Assembly: GCA_023418255.1 (NCBI GenBank)
Contig: JAEZZZ010000008.1
Location: forward strand, 1-7,576
Direction: 5' to 3'
Origin: Bacteroidota bacterium
GTDB taxonomy: Bacteria > Bacteroidota > Bacteroidia > Bacteroidales > Dysgonomonadaceae
DNA length: 7,576 nucleotides
The notes under the pieces were generated by a model, which saw only the letters and a program-made list of their open reading frames with translations, was not told the origin of the DNA and made no database searches. Both the position numbers and the translations under genes were made by a program. Shown in pieces: positions 1-7,452 of the stretch. Position 1 is the first letter of the stretch; each line of letters begins with the position of its first letter.

Positions 1-156
1 AATACTTTTCACGATATAAAACCTGAGCTCTCACAAAACTATTTAGATGAATTTTGCTATAAATTTAATCGTAGGTGCTTTGGAGAAGCACTTTTCGGAA
101 GATTACTTGAGGCATGTGTAAGTTACAAAAATGAATTTAGGTATAAATGCGGATAA
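1..156 (+). CDS. IS1595/ISXO2-like transposase, C-terminal end (5' truncated by window)
   Basis: Frame 1 is open from the first base to a TAA at 154-156 and gives the last 51 residues of a protein. The segment reads YLDEFCYKFNRR, then LFGRLLEAC and a basic end (KNEFRYKCG). The YLDEF-x-[YF]-[KR]-FNRR block is what I know from the C-terminus of ISXO2-like DDE transposases of the IS1595 family, which move the element by DNA cleavage and strand transfer. The catalytic residues and the N-terminal zinc-binding region lie outside the window, so activity cannot be judged. A second copy of the same tail faces it at 7576-7459. Family assignment is from a remembered motif, not a search. Confidence 0.8.
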   Translation, partial: NTFHDIKPELSQNYLDEFCYKFNRRCFGEALFGRLLEACVSYKNEFRYKCG

Positions 157-162
157 TTATTT
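39..162. repeat. Left arm of 124-bp inverted repeat (transposase 3' end)
   Basis: This stretch matches the reverse complement of 7453-7576 with 8 mismatches and no gaps when aligned by eye. The match covers the last ~38 codons of the transposase and runs only about 6 bases past the stop codon, where the copies diverge. It is long enough to support recombination between the copies. The right arm stops exactly at the window edge, so the true repeat is probably longer. Confidence 0.92.
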
Positions 163-170
163 AAAAATTA

Positions 171-197
171 TTCGATAAAGAACATGTCTTTATTGAA
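171..197. other. Hairpin downstream of the left transposase stop
   Basis: TTCGATAAAG (171-180) pairs with CTTTATTGAA (188-197) over 10 bp with one G-T wobble, leaving a 7-base AACATGT loop. It starts 15 bases after the transposase stop. No U-run follows it on the + strand, so it is a poor intrinsic terminator in that direction; on the - strand it is followed by TAATTTTT, which is a little better. It could end or protect transposase mRNA, or insulate guaA from transcription out of the element. It is not found after the right-hand copy. Function is inferred only. Confidence 0.4.
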
Positions 198-269
198 ACA
201 CGAATTGTGTGTTTATAAATAATGACCTGCAAAACGTTGTCGCAAAAAGCAAAAATACAGTTTTTTTAC

Positions 270-277
270 TATCTTTG
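270..277 (+). promoter_or_regulatory. Probable guaA promoter, Bacteroidota -7 element TATCTTTG
   Basis: TATCTTTG fits the TAnnTTTG consensus of the housekeeping sigma factor of Bacteroidota exactly and lies 28 bases before the chosen guaA ATG. Transcription would start a few bases after 277 and give a very short leader. A clear -33 TTG at the right spacing is not visible; the nearest upstream TTG (237-239) is too far. The short leader leaves no room for a purine riboswitch. Confidence 0.6.
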
Positions 278-305
278 TGGTTTCAAAAAAAATCCTCTAA
301 AATTT

Positions 306-1826
306 ATGCACGAGAAAATAATTATCCTCGATTTTGGTTCACAAACCACACAACTTATCGGACGGCGTGTCCGCGAGTTGAATACCTATTGCGAAATAAT
401 TCCATACAATAAATTCCCTTTTGGGGACGAGTCGGTAAAAGGTGTGATTCTTTCCGGAAGTCCCTTCTCCGTAAACGATGCCGGTGCATTTAAGACTGAC
501 CTGACGCGCATTCGTGCGCATTATCCGGTGCTGGGTATTTGTTATGGCGCACAATTTATGGCGCGCACCTCGGGTGGCGAAGTGGGAAATAGCGCTTCAC
601 GCGAATATGGGCGCGCGCATCTGACCATTAAGCATACGGACGATGCATTGCTGCACGATATTACGCAAGGCTCGCAAGTTTGGATGTCACACGGCGACAC
701 CATTTTGAATATTCCTGAAACATTTTGCACTATTGCTTCTACCGAAGATGTAAAAATCGCGGCCTATAAAGTGCATGGCGAACAAACGTGGGGTGTGCAA
801 TTTCATCCCGAAGTGTTTCACACGGCAGAAGGAACAAAAATATTGGATAATTTTCTCCATATTTGCGGATGCAAAAAGGATTGGACTCCGGCTTCGTTCA
901 TTGAAACGACAATAAAGAATCTGCAACAACAACTCGGCAGCGACAAAGTCATATTAGCGCTATCGGGTGGTGTAGATTCGTCGGTAACAGCTGTCTTATT
1001 GCATCGAGCTATTGGCAAAAATTTGACATGCATTTTTGTGGACCACGGCTTGCTGCGCAAAAACGAGTTCGAAAAAGTACTCGAAGACTATGAACACTTG
1101 GGACTCAACGTAATTGGCGTGAACGCCAAAGAACGTTTTTATCGTGAATTATCCGGCGTAATCGACCCTGAAAAGAAGCGCAAAATTATCGGCAAAGGAT
1201 TTATTGATGTATTTGACGAAGAAGCTCACAAGCTACAAGATATCAAATGGTTGGCACAAGGCACAATTTATCCCGACATCATCGAATCGCTCTCGATAAC
1301 CGGAACGGTTATCAAAAGCCACCACAATGTGGGTGGATTACCCGAAAAAATGCATCTGAAATTGTGCGAACCGCTGCGATTATTATTCAAAGATGAAGTG
1401 CGAAAAATAGGTTTGGAATTAGGAATGCAACCGCATTTAATCCATCGTCATCCTTTTCCCGGACCGGGATTAGGAATCCGAATCCTTGGCGCCATCACGC
1501 CCGAAAAAGTGCGCATTGCACAAGATGCCGACGACATATTTATCTCAAATTTGCGCGCCGCAAATTTATATGACAGCGTGTGGCAAGCGGGAGCTATCTT
1601 GCTTCCGGTACAGTCGGTAGGCGTGATGGGTGACGAACGCACGTATGAAAATACGATTGCGCTGCGCGCCGTGGCATCTACCGATGCCATGACTGCTGAT
1701 TGGGTGCATCTGCCATACGATTTTTTGGCAAAAGTGTCGAACGAGATTATCAACAAAGTGAAAGGTGTGAATCGCGTGGTGTACGATATTTCATCGAAAC
1801 CGCCGGCAACAATTGAGTGGGAATAG
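306..1826 (+). CDS. guaA: GMP synthase (glutamine-hydrolysing)
   Basis: GuaA makes GMP from XMP, ATP and glutamine, the last step of guanine nucleotide synthesis, in the cytoplasm. The 506-residue product is full length. Residues 1-185 form a class I glutamine amidotransferase domain: LDFGSQTTQLIGRRVRE near the start, nucleophile Cys79 in GICYGAQ, and His167/Glu169 in GVQFHPEV. Residues ~195-385 form the ATP pyrophosphatase domain with the P-loop SGGVDSS at 220-226. The C-terminal dimerisation/XMP-binding domain has FPGPGLGIRI (~384-393) and ends in YDISSKPPATIEWE. The ATG at 306 is preferred: family proteins start a few residues before LDFGSQ, and the in-frame ATG at 222 lies upstream of the TATCTTTG promoter element and would add 28 atypical residues. 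The gene stands alone on its strand; guaB is not in the window. All key residues are intact. Confidence 0.97.
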   Translation: MHEKIIILDFGSQTTQLIGRRVRELNTYCEIIPYNKFPFGDESVKGVILSGSPFSVNDAGAFKTDLTRIRAHYPVLGICYGAQFMARTSGGEVGNSASREYGRAHLTIKHTDDALLHDITQGSQVWMSHGDTILNIPETFCTIASTEDVKIAAYKVHGEQTWGVQFHPEVFHTAEGTKILDNFLHICGCKKDWTPASFIETTIKNLQQQLGSDKVILALSGGVDSSVTAVLLHRAIGKNLTCIFVDHGLLRKNEFEKVLEDYEHLGLNVIGVNAKERFYRELSGVIDPEKKRKIIGKGFIDVFDEEAHKLQDIKWLAQGTIYPDIIESLSITGTVIKSHHNVGGLPEKMHLKLCEPLRLLFKDEVRKIGLELGMQPHLIHRHPFPGPGLGIRILGAITPEKVRIAQDADDIFISNLRAANLYDSVWQAGAILLPVQSVGVMGDERTYENTIALRAVASTDAMTADWVHLPYDFLAKVSNEIINKVKGVNRVVYDISSKPPATIEWE

Positions 1827-1900
1827 TGGCTGGAAAAAGAGTTGTTAAGTCTTCATATATTTTGCTGACATTATCTGACACAATGTTATTTATTAGATCG

Positions 1901-2175
1901 TTAGAAATTCAAATTTAAGAGGGTGAGACATTGAAAGTCTGATTGGAAAAATGCATCTGAGAATAAAAAATAAAAACTCTTCTTTGAGCTTTTCATCATT
2001 TTCTTCAAATTCCATGCAGTTGCTGCCATCATAGAATTAATTTGTATGCCTTTTTCTCCCCCAAAGATAATTTTGTTCCATGCGAAAATCTTTTTTCAGA
2101 TGGACCGATAATAGATTCAGTACCCCTTCTTTGGCTGCTCTACACTTGCTTCGTTTGCGACGTTTTTGAATCAAA
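1901..2175 (-). pseudogene. Decayed IS5-type transposase, C-terminal remnant
   Basis: Read on the - strand, fragments of one transposase C-terminus appear in three frames. RRGTESIIG (about 2127-2104) is followed in a second frame by HLKKDFRMEQNYLWG (2102-2058), then in a third frame by GEKGIQINSMMAATAWNLKKMMK (about 2059-1991), which stays open to a TAA at 1903-1901. Joined, these give the R-x3-E-x6-K part of the IS4/IS5-type DDE signature (catalytic Glu at 2118-2116) and the usual NLKKMM tail. At least two frameshifts, an in-frame stop upstream (2142-2140) and loss of the rest of the gene make it non-functional. It fills most of the gap between guaA and the susCD operon. Exact IS5 subgroup is not determined. 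Confidence 0.75.
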
Positions 2176-2211
2176 AAAAACCGACACAATTAATTTGATG
2201 TCGGTTTTTTT
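2173..2211. terminator. Bidirectional intrinsic terminator between guaA and susCD
   Basis: CCGACA (2181-2186) pairs with TGTCGG (2199-2204) around a 12-base loop. The stem is flanked by a run of A on the left (2173-2180) and a run of T on the right (2205-2211), so both strands show a hairpin followed by a U-tract; A-T pairing can extend the stem to 13 bp. It begins 23 bases after the susD stop codon, so it should end the susCD transcript. It is also the only clear terminator downstream of guaA, about 350 bases past its stop, so guaA transcripts may run antisense through the IS remnant first. Confidence 0.88.
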
Positions 2212-2233
2212 AATTGAATTAATTACAAAAAAT

Positions 2234-4195
2234 TTATTTTTTTGCCCACCATAAGGGAGTGAAAACTTCATTTGCTCCTCCCATCGCATCCAATGCTTGT
2301 TGATATCCCGTTGGATTACTATTTTCAAATGATGATGGATATTTTATGCGTTGAGGAAAGAAATTCACTTGTTGGCTATTCTTCACATTCGCCTGAGTTA
2401 ACCATGGCATACGTGTAATCGGTTTTTCAACCGCGAGATTATCGAAAAATGGTAATCCCAAACGACGATGGTCGTTCCATACCTCCAATGGCAACCATGG
2501 CATTTGAGCAATGTATTTTTGTGTTATAATTTTGCTCAACGCGTCATTCAACGCTTTTCCATACAGAGTTTGAGACGCTACCGGATATTTATAAATATAT
2601 TTTTCTGCCTTGTTTGTATATCCATTTATTATATCCATTTCAACCGATTTGGGTTCGGTTGTATGCTCCCATTTAACCGATGTCCCTACCCGATTGTATG
2701 AAGTTGAAGCAAGATACGTGGCGAGATATGTTTTATCTACTCCATTATAACTGAAACTTGCCTCAATCCCTTTTTCATACGCACCTTTTGCCGACAATGG
2801 CACACTCCATCCTCTCACCGCGGCTTCAGCAATCAGAAAATAGCTTTCCCAGTCACCGAAGAAAACACGATGATTTTTGCTTTCTCTAAACTTTTTAGAC
2901 AGTACAGGCGCTGTAGTATAAGACTTGGATGCAGCAGCATTTGCAGAACCGGCGTTTCCCCAGTTTCCACTATTGTAGCCATTAATTGCATATTTAATAT
3001 TAATTTCTGTTATCTTTGTCGGCTTACCTCCATCAGGGACTTCTTCCGCCACTTTGTTTAATGCATAGAGAGAATCCGGATTTACAATTGTCGCTCCATC
3101 TTTTGTTACCATTGCCGGATTATATTTATGTTCATCATCCAGAGGCAACGAGTAAAGGGCAAAGAAACGCGGATCTATGGAATAAGGTATTCCATCCATA
3201 AAGAACCCGGTGTAAGGATCGTTGGTGTATGTCGGCCAATGATCTTGCAAGTGACGACCAAGATAATTTTTATCTTTAATGTAGGGTTGATATTTTGGTT
3301 CGGTCAAAATGTCTGCTGATTTAACACCTCCCAAACCAACAATTACATTTGCAAATGTTGAAACCATCGTGAAGTCATTCCACCCACGAGACATAACACC
3401 TGCCAATGAGTTCCATCCATCAGCCTCTGCTACTCTAAATATATCTTCTCGTGAATCGATATATTTATTCTTTACAGCATCTTCGAATTCGGCTTTTGCT
3501 TTTCCGGGGTCAACTTCTGAAAGTCTCATTGCCAGACGCATACGCATAGAATTGGCATATTTTATCCATTTTTCATAATTGAACTTGTAAGCTCTATCGA
3601 ATTTCTTCTCGCCGTCTTCCGGTTGTACTGATGGATCAATATTGGCTTGCGCCTCTTTCAATTCATCAAGCATGAAGTAATAAATATCTTTCACATTGGA
3701 ATATGTGGGAACTTCGGTTAGGAATGCATCCAATGGTGCAGGTCCAAAATTATCTGTAAATTCACTTAACAGATATACATACCAAATTCTACCCACCTCT
3801 TTCATATTTTTAGTCATCGCGATATCATGTTCTGAGGTAAGTTTGTTTTCCGCAAGCTGTTTTTCGGCTAGAAGCACCATTTGTTTTGCCGATTTCATCC
3901 AGCTTGATATATAACTGTTGAGATAATCATGATTAAATCCATCGCTGTTCCAACCGGTAGTCAACGCACCAAACTGCTCAAAACGAGCAGCGTCCATCCA
4001 ATAATAAACGAAAATACGCTCTTGAATATGTGGATCCATTTGCGCGTCCGTAATCGATTTATTGAGCATCCACATCACATTCACTTGATCTTCATTCGCC
4101 GCGTTAGGGTCTTTATTGACTTCATCAAAGTCAGCGCAAGCGTTTATGAATGCCATTAATCCAAAGATTAAAATATATTTGATTGTTTTTTTCAT
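2234..4195 (-). CDS. SusD/RagB-family nutrient-binding outer-membrane lipoprotein
   Basis: SusD-like proteins sit on the cell surface as a lid over their SusC partner and capture the nutrient for import. The 653-residue product begins with a lipoprotein signal: MKKT, a hydrophobic stretch, then lipobox INAC with acceptor Cys20. The mature start ADFDEVNKDPN is the usual opening of the SusD-like branch annotated as SusD/RagB outer-membrane lipoproteins (PF12741/PF12771 type, from memory). Further family-like segments are helical stretches such as YYFMLDELKEAQANI, then PLEVWNDHRRLGLPFF near residue 590 and the end FTPLWWAKK. It is long for the family. It starts 12 nt after the SusC gene stops, so both are on one mRNA; the start is preceded by AAAGACAAAA. 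A terminator follows closely. The substrate cannot be told: no degradative enzyme is adjacent. Confidence 0.93.
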   Translation of the reverse strand: MKKTIKYILIFGLMAFINACADFDEVNKDPNAANEDQVNVMWMLNKSITDAQMDPHIQERIFVYYWMDAARFEQFGALTTGWNSDGFNHDYLNSYISSWMKSAKQMVLLAEKQLAENKLTSEHDIAMTKNMKEVGRIWYVYLLSEFTDNFGPAPLDAFLTEVPTYSNVKDIYYFMLDELKEAQANIDPSVQPEDGEKKFDRAYKFNYEKWIKYANSMRMRLAMRLSEVDPGKAKAEFEDAVKNKYIDSREDIFRVAEADGWNSLAGVMSRGWNDFTMVSTFANVIVGLGGVKSADILTEPKYQPYIKDKNYLGRHLQDHWPTYTNDPYTGFFMDGIPYSIDPRFFALYSLPLDDEHKYNPAMVTKDGATIVNPDSLYALNKVAEEVPDGGKPTKITEINIKYAINGYNSGNWGNAGSANAAASKSYTTAPVLSKKFRESKNHRVFFGDWESYFLIAEAAVRGWSVPLSAKGAYEKGIEASFSYNGVDKTYLATYLASTSYNRVGTSVKWEHTTEPKSVEMDIINGYTNKAEKYIYKYPVASQTLYGKALNDALSKIITQKYIAQMPWLPLEVWNDHRRLGLPFFDNLAVEKPITRMPWLTQANVKNSQQVNFFPQRIKYPSSFENSNPTGYQQALDAMGGANEVFTPLWWAKK

Positions 4196-4207
4196 TGTTT
4201 TGTCTTT

Positions 4208-7200
4208 TTAGAATCCTAATGTAACATTAAATAAGAAGCTTCGCGACGTAGGTGGCGCGTAGGCCTCAAATCCTATAGCATTTGTGCTGGTTGCAAACAC
4301 TGACTCCGGATCTACACCGTTTAAGTGACTGGAAATCATCCACACGTTATTGCAAGAAACACCTAACCTTACGCGTTGGAATGGCGTGTCTCGAAGCACG
4401 TTTTTAGTAAACTCATAGTTCAATTGGATGTTGCGTAGTCGTACATTGGTCGCGTTATAAATATTTGCTTCACTGATGCCCAAGTTTCCTGTCGCGCCGG
4501 TGATTCTTCCCCAATATTCTTGTGGGGTTGTTTTTATATCGTTCACTTTGTATCCTCCACTACCGTCTGCCACAACTCCATCAACGATAAACTCCTCGCG
4601 CTCACCATTGGGTGCTGTCAGAGCAGATGAACCGGATTGTAGCAACGCATGATTCGTTCCGGAAAAAATATCACCACCAATACGTGAATCAATTAAAAAA
4701 CTTAACGAAAATCCTTTGTATCTGAACGTATTAGTTAAACCAAACAGCATATCGGGTTGCTGATCTCCTACCTTTTTAATCTCATTGTCACCAACGGGAA
4801 GTCCATTTTCGTCGACAATTATTTTTCCGAAGTGTTCGCTTTTCTCATCGGTCACACGCTGGTATGTCGTTCCATAGATTTCTCCATAATTTCCCCCAAC
4901 GGTTGCATAGACACGAAGATTATCATATCCTCCGAGTTGATATCGTTTTACATCTTTCGCGAGATCAATAATCGTATTTTTATTTTTGGAGAAGTTTGCT
5001 TGTACATTCCAACCGAAATCTTTTGTTTGAACGGGATAGGCGTTAATCATCAACTCAATTCCCTGGTTTTGAATGTTTCCGGCATTGATTTTCTTTGACG
5101 TATAGCCACTTAATCCATCAGTCGGCAAATTAAGCAATTGATGCGTAGCATTTGATTTGTACCATGCAAAGTCAACAGTTAAACGATTCTGTAAAAAGCG
5201 CAATTCCGTTCCTATTTCCCATGATGTAATCAATTCATTTTTCACGGTCGGGTCATACAATGTTCCGTTTGTTCCGGCCACAGCGTTATTTTGAGGGTCT
5301 TTACCAATCCAGTATGTGTTGTATAGCTGATAGGGACCTAGGTCGTTACCCACTTGGGCCCAAGATGCGCGTATTTTTGCATAATTAAACCAAGACGGCA
5401 ATTTTTTCCCTTCTTGATTAAGCATTTCGCTTATAACCCACGATGTGCTCAATGATGGATAAAAGAATGAACGATTTTCCGGGGCCAATGTCGAGGACCA
5501 GTCGTTGCGGAAAGTTGCGTCCAAGAACCAATATGCATTATAATTGAGCTGAGCCGTTCCGTAAAGAGAATTTATTTTCTTTTCGGAGTAGAGTTGCCTG
5601 GCTTCCATTTTATTTTTGGCGTTGCCAAATGTGAATAAGTTTGGGACCAACAGTTCATCTGGGTTGGCGTGTACACCGGTATGTTTTTGATGCATCAAGT
5701 TTCCACCAAAAGTCAAAGCCGCACCCCATTGACCTATCAAATTATCTTTGTGCGCGTTAACAAGAAAACTGAAATTGTTTTCATAAAACTTTTCTTCGCC
5801 AAAGCCGTAACGTCCTGTTTCTGTCAACGGACTTTTGCCGTATGTTTTACTTTCGAATTCAGTAAAATACATATCTGTTCCACCTTTTATTTCAGCATTT
5901 AGCCAATCGGTGAACAGATATTTCAAAGAGCTGAAAATTACAAAACGTTCACGCTGGTCATGGCTCAGCTTATACTGACTTAGCCAATATGGGTTGATAG
6001 CCGAACTTTTGCCCCACCAAATCATGCGACCGTTTTCGTCAACAGCGGCACTGAAATCACGAATATCCATTGAGCGAGGTAAGCTATACATTGTCAAAAA
6101 TGGATTTGAAGTGTTATTCCCGCTTACAGGACGATTTTTCGCGTCTGTATTGATATATTGGATTTTTGTATCCAATGTCCATTTTTCATCTTGTCCAAAC
6201 TTACTTATAGCACGCGCTGTTAGATTCGTTCTGCTGAGATCCGCACCCGGTATTTTACTTCTGTCGTCCAATCTACTCAATGAAGTATAAACTGACACAT
6301 TTTTATATTGCTGAGAAAAAGAAATATTTTCGGTGAAGTTTGTACCCGGCTTATCAAAATAGTTGTTGATATTATCGTAAGCCTGCATATTTACTTTTTC
6401 TTTGTTCCAATTTTCATATTCCTGTCCGGTAATTTTTGGCCCCCAACTTGAACCTACCTCCGGATTATAAACTCCATTTTTTCCTTGGCCAAAACTGTTT
6501 TGTAACTTTGGATGCATAAATATCTTTTCAAAAGATACGCTGGAAGATATTGTAATACCTAGTCCTTCTGTTTTTCTACCGCTTTTAGTCGTAATTAAAA
6601 TAACACCATTGCCCGCACGCGAACCGTATAAAGCTGCGGCAGACGCTCCTTTTAGAATTGACATGCTTTGTATGTCTTCGGGGTTGATATCCGATAATCC
6701 GTTACCCATATCCGCTGACGGATTCCAATAATCGTTATTATCCGCACCGGTAAAGTTATCCATCGGAACACCATCAACCACAATAAGCGGTTGGTTTAGA
6801 TTTGTTACCGAACTGTTACCACGAATAACAATTTTTGATGAAGCCGCCGGGCCATTACTAGACTTGATGACTTGAAGCCCCGACACTTTACCTGACAAAG
6901 CATTAGCGACGTTGTTTTCCCTCGCACCGATAATATCGTCTCCTTTCACTTCCTGAATAGAGTATCCAAGTGCTTTTTTATCCCGCTTAATCCCCAACGC
7001 GGTCACAACCACTTCTTGTAACAATTCGCTGTCTTCGGTCATCGTTACATTCATGATTTCGCGCCCGTTAACGGGAATCTCTTGAGTCTTCATTCCAACA
7101 TAGCTAAATTGAAGAATCGCGTTCGGGGCTACGTCAGGAAGCGTAAAGTTGCCGTCAAAATCGGTAGTGGTTCCTTTACCGGGAGCACCAACAACAATGA

Positions 7201-7348
7201 TAGAAGCACCAATAATGGGCTCTTGGGCCGCGTCAACAACCGTTCCTTTTACAGTAAGGTTTTGCGCAAACAAACTGAGGGGACTTAGCAATAAACATAA
7301 GCTAACTATCCCCCCCCACAGGGAGTTACAAATTTTTCTTTTTTTCAT
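4208..7348 (-). CDS. SusC/RagA-family TonB-dependent outer-membrane transporter
   Basis: SusC-like proteins are outer-membrane beta-barrels that import oligomeric nutrients using TonB-ExbBD energy, paired with a SusD lipoprotein. The 1046-residue product has a signal peptide (residues 1-28, cut after LFA), a carboxypeptidase-regulatory-like domain (~31-105, with GTVVDA, IIGASI and GTTTDFDGNFTL), a TonB box-like QEVVVTALG (111-119), a plug domain (~120-257, with IVIRGNSS, PLIVVDGVP and the typical ILKGASAAALYGSRAGNGVILITTKSG block at its end) and a barrel ending in aromatic Phe (NVTLGF). There is no STN domain before the regulatory-like domain, so signalling to a FecR-type anti-sigma factor is unlikely. 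It is first in the operon with the SusD-like gene. An eight-G run lies in the signal-peptide codons. Substrate unknown. Confidence 0.96.
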   Translation of the reverse strand: MKKRKICNSLWGGIVSLCLLLSPLSLFAQNLTVKGTVVDAAQEPIIGASIIVVGAPGKGTTTDFDGNFTLPDVAPNAILQFSYVGMKTQEIPVNGREIMNVTMTEDSELLQEVVVTALGIKRDKKALGYSIQEVKGDDIIGARENNVANALSGKVSGLQVIKSSNGPAASSKIVIRGNSSVTNLNQPLIVVDGVPMDNFTGADNNDYWNPSADMGNGLSDINPEDIQSMSILKGASAAALYGSRAGNGVILITTKSGRKTEGLGITISSSVSFEKIFMHPKLQNSFGQGKNGVYNPEVGSSWGPKITGQEYENWNKEKVNMQAYDNINNYFDKPGTNFTENISFSQQYKNVSVYTSLSRLDDRSKIPGADLSRTNLTARAISKFGQDEKWTLDTKIQYINTDAKNRPVSGNNTSNPFLTMYSLPRSMDIRDFSAAVDENGRMIWWGKSSAINPYWLSQYKLSHDQRERFVIFSSLKYLFTDWLNAEIKGGTDMYFTEFESKTYGKSPLTETGRYGFGEEKFYENNFSFLVNAHKDNLIGQWGAALTFGGNLMHQKHTGVHANPDELLVPNLFTFGNAKNKMEARQLYSEKKINSLYGTAQLNYNAYWFLDATFRNDWSSTLAPENRSFFYPSLSTSWVISEMLNQEGKKLPSWFNYAKIRASWAQVGNDLGPYQLYNTYWIGKDPQNNAVAGTNGTLYDPTVKNELITSWEIGTELRFLQNRLTVDFAWYKSNATHQLLNLPTDGLSGYTSKKINAGNIQNQGIELMINAYPVQTKDFGWNVQANFSKNKNTIIDLAKDVKRYQLGGYDNLRVYATVGGNYGEIYGTTYQRVTDEKSEHFGKIIVDENGLPVGDNEIKKVGDQQPDMLFGLTNTFRYKGFSLSFLIDSRIGGDIFSGTNHALLQSGSSALTAPNGEREEFIVDGVVADGSGGYKVNDIKTTPQEYWGRITGATGNLGISEANIYNATNVRLRNIQLNYEFTKNVLRDTPFQRVRLGVSCNNVWMISSHLNGVDPESVFATSTNAIGFEAYAPPTSRSFLFNVTLGF
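7310..7317 (-). repeat. G8 homopolymer in susC signal-peptide codons (possible slippage site)
   Basis: The coding strand reads TGG GGG GGG ATA, codons 11-14 of the SusC-like gene, an uninterrupted run of eight G in an otherwise AT-rich start region. With nine G the frame becomes GGG GAT AGT TAG; with seven G it becomes GGG GGA TAG. Either single-base change therefore stops translation within a few codons. The tract is certain; its use as a switch is inference. Confidence 0.9.
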
Positions 7349-7369
7349 GTTTTATTAATTTTACATTGA

Positions 7370-7402
7370 TCATTTAAGAACAAAAGATGTTCGTCTTTTC
7401 AT
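7370..7402 (-). CDS. Possible 10-codon leader ORF upstream of the SusC-like gene
   Basis: ATG at 7402-7400 opens a short ORF reading MKRRTSFVLK and ending in TGA at 7372-7370, 21 bases before the SusC-like ATG. Its start is preceded by AAAGACAAAA two bases before the ATG (7414-7405), the same ten bases at the same distance as before the SusD-like ATG (4207-4198), which suggests a usable initiation region. The ORF is in the susC frame but several stops separate them, so it is not an N-terminal extension. It overlaps the leader inverted repeat. Such a short ORF can easily occur by chance; there is no homology support. Confidence 0.25.
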   Translation of the reverse strand: MKRRTSFVLK

Positions 7403-7417
7403 CCTTTTGTCTTTAAA
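7373..7417. promoter_or_regulatory. Long imperfect inverted repeat in the susC leader
   Basis: The left arm 7373-7389 pairs with 7400-7417 over 16 bp, built from four blocks: TTT/AAA, AAG/CTT, ACAAAAG/CTTTTGT and ATG/CAT. Single unpaired bases lie at 7379, 7403 and 7414, and the loop is 10 bases (7390-7399). It lies 25-69 bases upstream of the SusC-like start. If transcribed it would fold as an mRNA hairpin; if it covers the promoter it could be an operator. No U-tract follows it towards the gene, so it is not a typical attenuator. No convincing TAnnTTTG promoter was found in the same leader. Confidence 0.5.
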
Positions 7418-7452
7418 AACGCTTTTATGCCATATTCCGTTAAAATTACAAA

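Noticed and set aside
222..305. N-terminal extension of guaA from the ATG at 222
   Set aside because: It reads through the probable promoter and encodes a stretch unlike GuaA N-termini; the ATG at 306 matches the family start.
278..305. Purine riboswitch in front of guaA
   Set aside because: The leader after the probable promoter is under 30 bases, too short for an aptamer, and no such fold is seen upstream.
2042..2254. A 70-codon + strand ORF between guaA and the SusD-like gene
   Set aside because: It lies antisense to the transposase remnant, crosses the terminator hairpin and runs into the 3' end of the SusD-like gene; its sequence looks non-coding.
4757..5098. A 113-codon + strand ORF antisense to the SusC-like gene
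   Set aside because: It is a shadow of the SusC-like coding frame, with no start context or recognisable domain.
7381..7388. ATCTTTTG on the - strand as a -7 promoter element for the SusC-like gene
   Set aside because: Only the TTTG half fits TAnnTTTG and no -33 element stands at a proper distance.
7378..7392. GAACA-N5-TGTTC, a short operator-like inverted repeat
   Set aside because: It is contained in the longer 7373-7417 pairing and five-base arms of this composition occur easily by chance.
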